NCBI RefSeq assembly: GCF_016862975.1
Contig: NZ_BONZ01000018.1
Span: 1 to 44,567, forward strand
Length of the DNA: 44,567 nt
Origin: Rugosimonospora africana
Lineage (GTDB): Bacteria; Actinomycetota; Actinomycetes; Mycobacteriales; Micromonosporaceae
Direction of reading: 5' to 3'
Shown piece after piece: positions 42,621-44,567 of the stretch; the first letter of the stretch is position 1; the number at the start of each line of letters is the position of its first letter. A program made the translations under genes and the position numbers. The notes below the pieces were generated by a model. The model did no database searches. It saw only the letters and a list, made by a program, of their open reading frames with translations, and was not told where the DNA came from.

Positions 42621-44348
42621 TCATGCGGACGCGATCCGCCGATCCCGCACGCGCACCGCGCCCGCACCGACCAGCACCAGTACGGCGATACCGCCCAGGA
42701 CGAACTCGGGCAGCGGCCCGAGTCGGGTGGCGAGCGTCTGCTCGTCGCCCAGGCGCAGCGCCCGGTCCAGCTCCGCCTGCGTGTTGAACCGGGTCGCGTC
42801 GAGCACCGTGCCGTCCGAGGTCACGAACGCCGACACACCGACCGTCGAGGCCATCAGCGCATCCCGGCCGTGCTCCACCGCGCGCAACTGCACCATCGCC
42901 AGCTGCTGGCGCGCCTCGGCGGTACTGAAGTCGGCGTTGTTCGTCTGGACCGTGACCAATTGGCCGCCGCCCTGCACCGCGGACCGGACCAGGTCGTCGT
43001 ACCCGATCTCGAAACAGATGACGTCCCCGACCGTGAGCTTGCCGGTGTCCAGGACACCCGAGTGGTCGCCCGGCACGAAGTTGCCGACCAGGGCGGCCCT
43101 GCTGCTGACCAGTTGCGCCAGGCCGCGCAGCGGCATGTACTCGGCGAACGGCACCGGGTGCTGCTTGACGTAGTACGGAGTGGTCGGGCCGGTACCCGGC
43201 TGCCACACGATGCCGACGTTGCGCAGGTTCTCGCCCGGCCCCTCCAGCAACGTACCGACCAGGATCGGCGCCTTGATCTCCGCGGCCGCCCCGTCGATCA
43301 GCGACCGGGCGTCCGCGTCCTGCGGGATCAGCGGGTCGATGTCGCTGGAGTTCTCCGGCCAGACCACCAGGTCCGGCTGCGGCGCCTTGCCCGCCGCCAC
43401 CTGCTGCGCCAGCTGACGGGTCGCGGCGACGTGGTTGTCGAGCACCGCCCGTCGCTGGGCGTTGAACTCCAGACCGAGCCGGGGCACGTTGCCCTGGATC
43501 ACCGCGACGTTCACCGCACGGCCGGACGGGTGCGCCAGCGGTACCGCCAGGCCCACCACGACGACCAGGACGGCACCGAGCCCGGCCGCCGCACCCATGA
43601 GCCGTACCCGCGGCGTGCCGGACCGCCACGGCCGCCACACGGCGACGACGAGCAGGCCGCCGGCCAGCGCCACCGCGAACGTGACCAGCGGGGCACCGCC
43701 GACTGAGGCGAACCGCAGCAGCGGGGAGTCGCCCTGGCTGAACGCCAACCGGCCCCACGGGAACCCGCCGAACGGGATCCGGTCACGCAGAGCCTCCTGC
43801 CCGACCCAGAACACGCCGGTGGCCAGCGGCCACACCCAGCGGTACCGGTCGGCGAGCGGGCTCAGCCAGGCCGTACCCGCGCCCAACAGGGCCAGGAACG
43901 CCGACTGCGACACCGCCAGGATCAGCCACGGCGCGACCCCGCCCACGATTTCGGTCCAGCTCAGCAGCGGCACGAAGAACGTCAGACCGGCCAGCGCGCC
44001 CAGGCCCGCACCGGCCCGCAGCCGGCGGCGGTGCGCCGCGATCGCGAGCAGCGCGGTGCCCACCGGCGCCAGCCACCACAGCCCGTACGGCGGGAAGGCC
44101 AGCAACTGGGCCGCACCGCTCGCCAGCGCGAGGATTACGCCGGCCCACAGCGGCAGAGGGGACGGGTGCACCGCTCGGCCCTTGCGCTCGGCCCCCGGCT
44201 GCCGCTCGCCGGACGGCTGCTCCGTCGCGAGCTGGCCCGTCGTCGGCTGCTCCGTCGTGGGCTGGCCCGTCGTCGGCTGCTCGGTCACCGGCTCGCTTTG
44301 CGCCTGCCCGGCTGCCGAGGATTCTCCGACCGCGTCGACCGCCGTCAT
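42621..44348 (-). CDS. lnt: Apolipoprotein N-acyltransferase
   Basis: Lnt adds the third acyl chain to the N-terminal cysteine of lipoproteins at the outer face of the membrane. The 575-residue protein has six to eight helices around residues 65-275 and 540-565 and an extracytoplasmic nitrilase domain with catalytic Glu332 (WPENSSD), Lys395 (KQHPVPFAEYMP) and Cys445 (VICFEIGYDD). An unusual N-terminal tail of about 60 residues consists of TTEQPTTGQ repeats. The fxsA and rbpA genes follow, an arrangement I know from actinomycetes. ATG 44348 has a weak ribosome binding site. Confidence 0.93.
   Translation of the reverse strand: MTAVDAVGESSAAGQAQSEPVTEQPTTGQPTTEQPTTGQLATEQPSGERQPGAERKGRAVHPSPLPLWAGVILALASGAAQLLAFPPYGLWWLAPVGTALLAIAAHRRRLRAGAGLGALAGLTFFVPLLSWTEIVGGVAPWLILAVSQSAFLALLGAGTAWLSPLADRYRWVWPLATGVFWVGQEALRDRIPFGGFPWGRLAFSQGDSPLLRFASVGGAPLVTFAVALAGGLLVVAVWRPWRSGTPRVRLMGAAAGLGAVLVVVVGLAVPLAHPSGRAVNVAVIQGNVPRLGLEFNAQRRAVLDNHVAATRQLAQQVAAGKAPQPDLVVWPENSSDIDPLIPQDADARSLIDGAAAEIKAPILVGTLLEGPGENLRNVGIVWQPGTGPTTPYYVKQHPVPFAEYMPLRGLAQLVSSRAALVGNFVPGDHSGVLDTGKLTVGDVICFEIGYDDLVRSAVQGGGQLVTVQTNNADFSTAEARQQLAMVQLRAVEHGRDALMASTVGVSAFVTSDGTVLDATRFNTQAELDRALRLGDEQTLATRLGPLPEFVLGGIAVLVLVGAGAVRVRDRRIASA
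44215..44285. repeat. 30-bp tandem repeat in the 5' end of lnt
   Basis: A 30-bp unit is present twice (44215-44244, 44245-44274) with a partial third copy. It encodes the Thr-Glu-Gln-Pro-Thr-Thr-Gly-Gln tail of Lnt, a probably disordered cytoplasmic extension. Confidence 0.85.
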
Positions 44349-44567
44349 GCGTTCACCACCCGTCTACTGTGCCCTATCCTCCGCCCCGGACGCCGCTCGG
44401 ATCATGAGTGTCGAGGACGTTTCCGAGTCCGCTTTGATCGGACATCCGGCCGCACAGCGGAATAGAAGAGAACAAAACACCACGAGCGTTAACAGAATTG
44501 ATGCACAGATCGGATCAGGCTCTGAGCGACCGAGCCCGACCGCGCCACATTTTCCGAACGCGCCCTC
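44349..44567. other. Region upstream of lnt without a visible gene
   Basis: The last 219 bases include an AT-richer stretch (about 44458-44515) that probably holds the lnt promoter and perhaps a divergent one. I cannot assign -35/-10 elements with confidence and see no open frame that resembles a protein. Confidence 0.4.

Overview
The window is about 70% G+C and codes densely on both strands. It comes from an actinobacterial chromosome. The adjacent rbpA, fxsA and lnt genes, a sigma-R-type promoter in front of rbpA, GTG starts, ATGA stop/start overlaps and several leaderless-looking starts all fit a filamentous actinomycete. A Micromonosporaceae-like host is my best guess, but it is an inference. 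I see no tRNA, rRNA, CRISPR array, transposase or integrase.

The left third (675-14249) is a divergon for importing and recycling cell-wall muropeptides. Leftward from about 8460 run a lipoprotein binding protein, two permeases, MurQ, AnmK and two ABC ATPases, mostly joined by overlapping stop/start codons. Rightward from about 8549 run a cytoplasmic beta-lactamase-fold hydrolase resembling Bacillus AmiE, a MurR/RpiR regulator, an L-Ala-D/L-Glu-type dipeptide epimerase, and a GlcD/GlcF-like flavoprotein plus iron-sulfur pair. Read together, peptide-bearing (anhydro)MurNAc is imported, stripped of its peptide, phosphorylated by AnmK and cleaved by MurQ to GlcNAc-6-P and D-lactate. The epimerase handles the L-Ala-Glu dipeptide, and the GlcDF pair is well placed to oxidise the D-lactate. 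The grouping appears complete except for NagZ, an LD-carboxypeptidase and NagA.

The centre (14277-24255) is mixed. It holds a HEAT-repeat protein, a methyltransferase next to a DHA2-type MFS exporter, a SnoaL-like protein divergent from a LysR regulator, biotin synthase followed by the remnant of an alpha/beta hydrolase, a DUF4291 protein, a zinc alcohol dehydrogenase, a Tat-exported DUF6528-like protein and an alpha/beta hydrolase.

From 24464 to 30284 a rightward operon encodes a VOC protein, an alpha/beta hydrolase, an acyl/aryl-CoA ligase, an enoyl-CoA hydratase and an FAD monooxygenase. This looks like a CoA-dependent catabolic route for an aromatic or other carboxylic acid of unknown identity. 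It is followed by a lone BtrH-like protein (leftward) and by a 1072-residue protein with an N-terminal eCIS-core (DUF4157) HExxH domain, a glycine-rich hydrophobic middle, a Thr/Pro/Ala linker and a C-terminal domain with a PD-(D/E)xK-like nuclease signature. That last protein is the strongest candidate for an undescribed effector or toxin.

The right end (35010-44348) holds a membrane protein with its own winged-helix regulator, a glycerophosphodiesterase, a UMF1-type MFS protein, a quinone-oxidoreductase-like gene under a MerR/SoxR-type promoter, an AidB-like acyl-CoA dehydrogenase, rbpA with its terminator, fxsA and apolipoprotein N-acyltransferase. Short tandem duplications are unusually common between genes and at gene ends. 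An 11-bp palindrome, TCCACWGTGGA, recurs at four widely spaced places.
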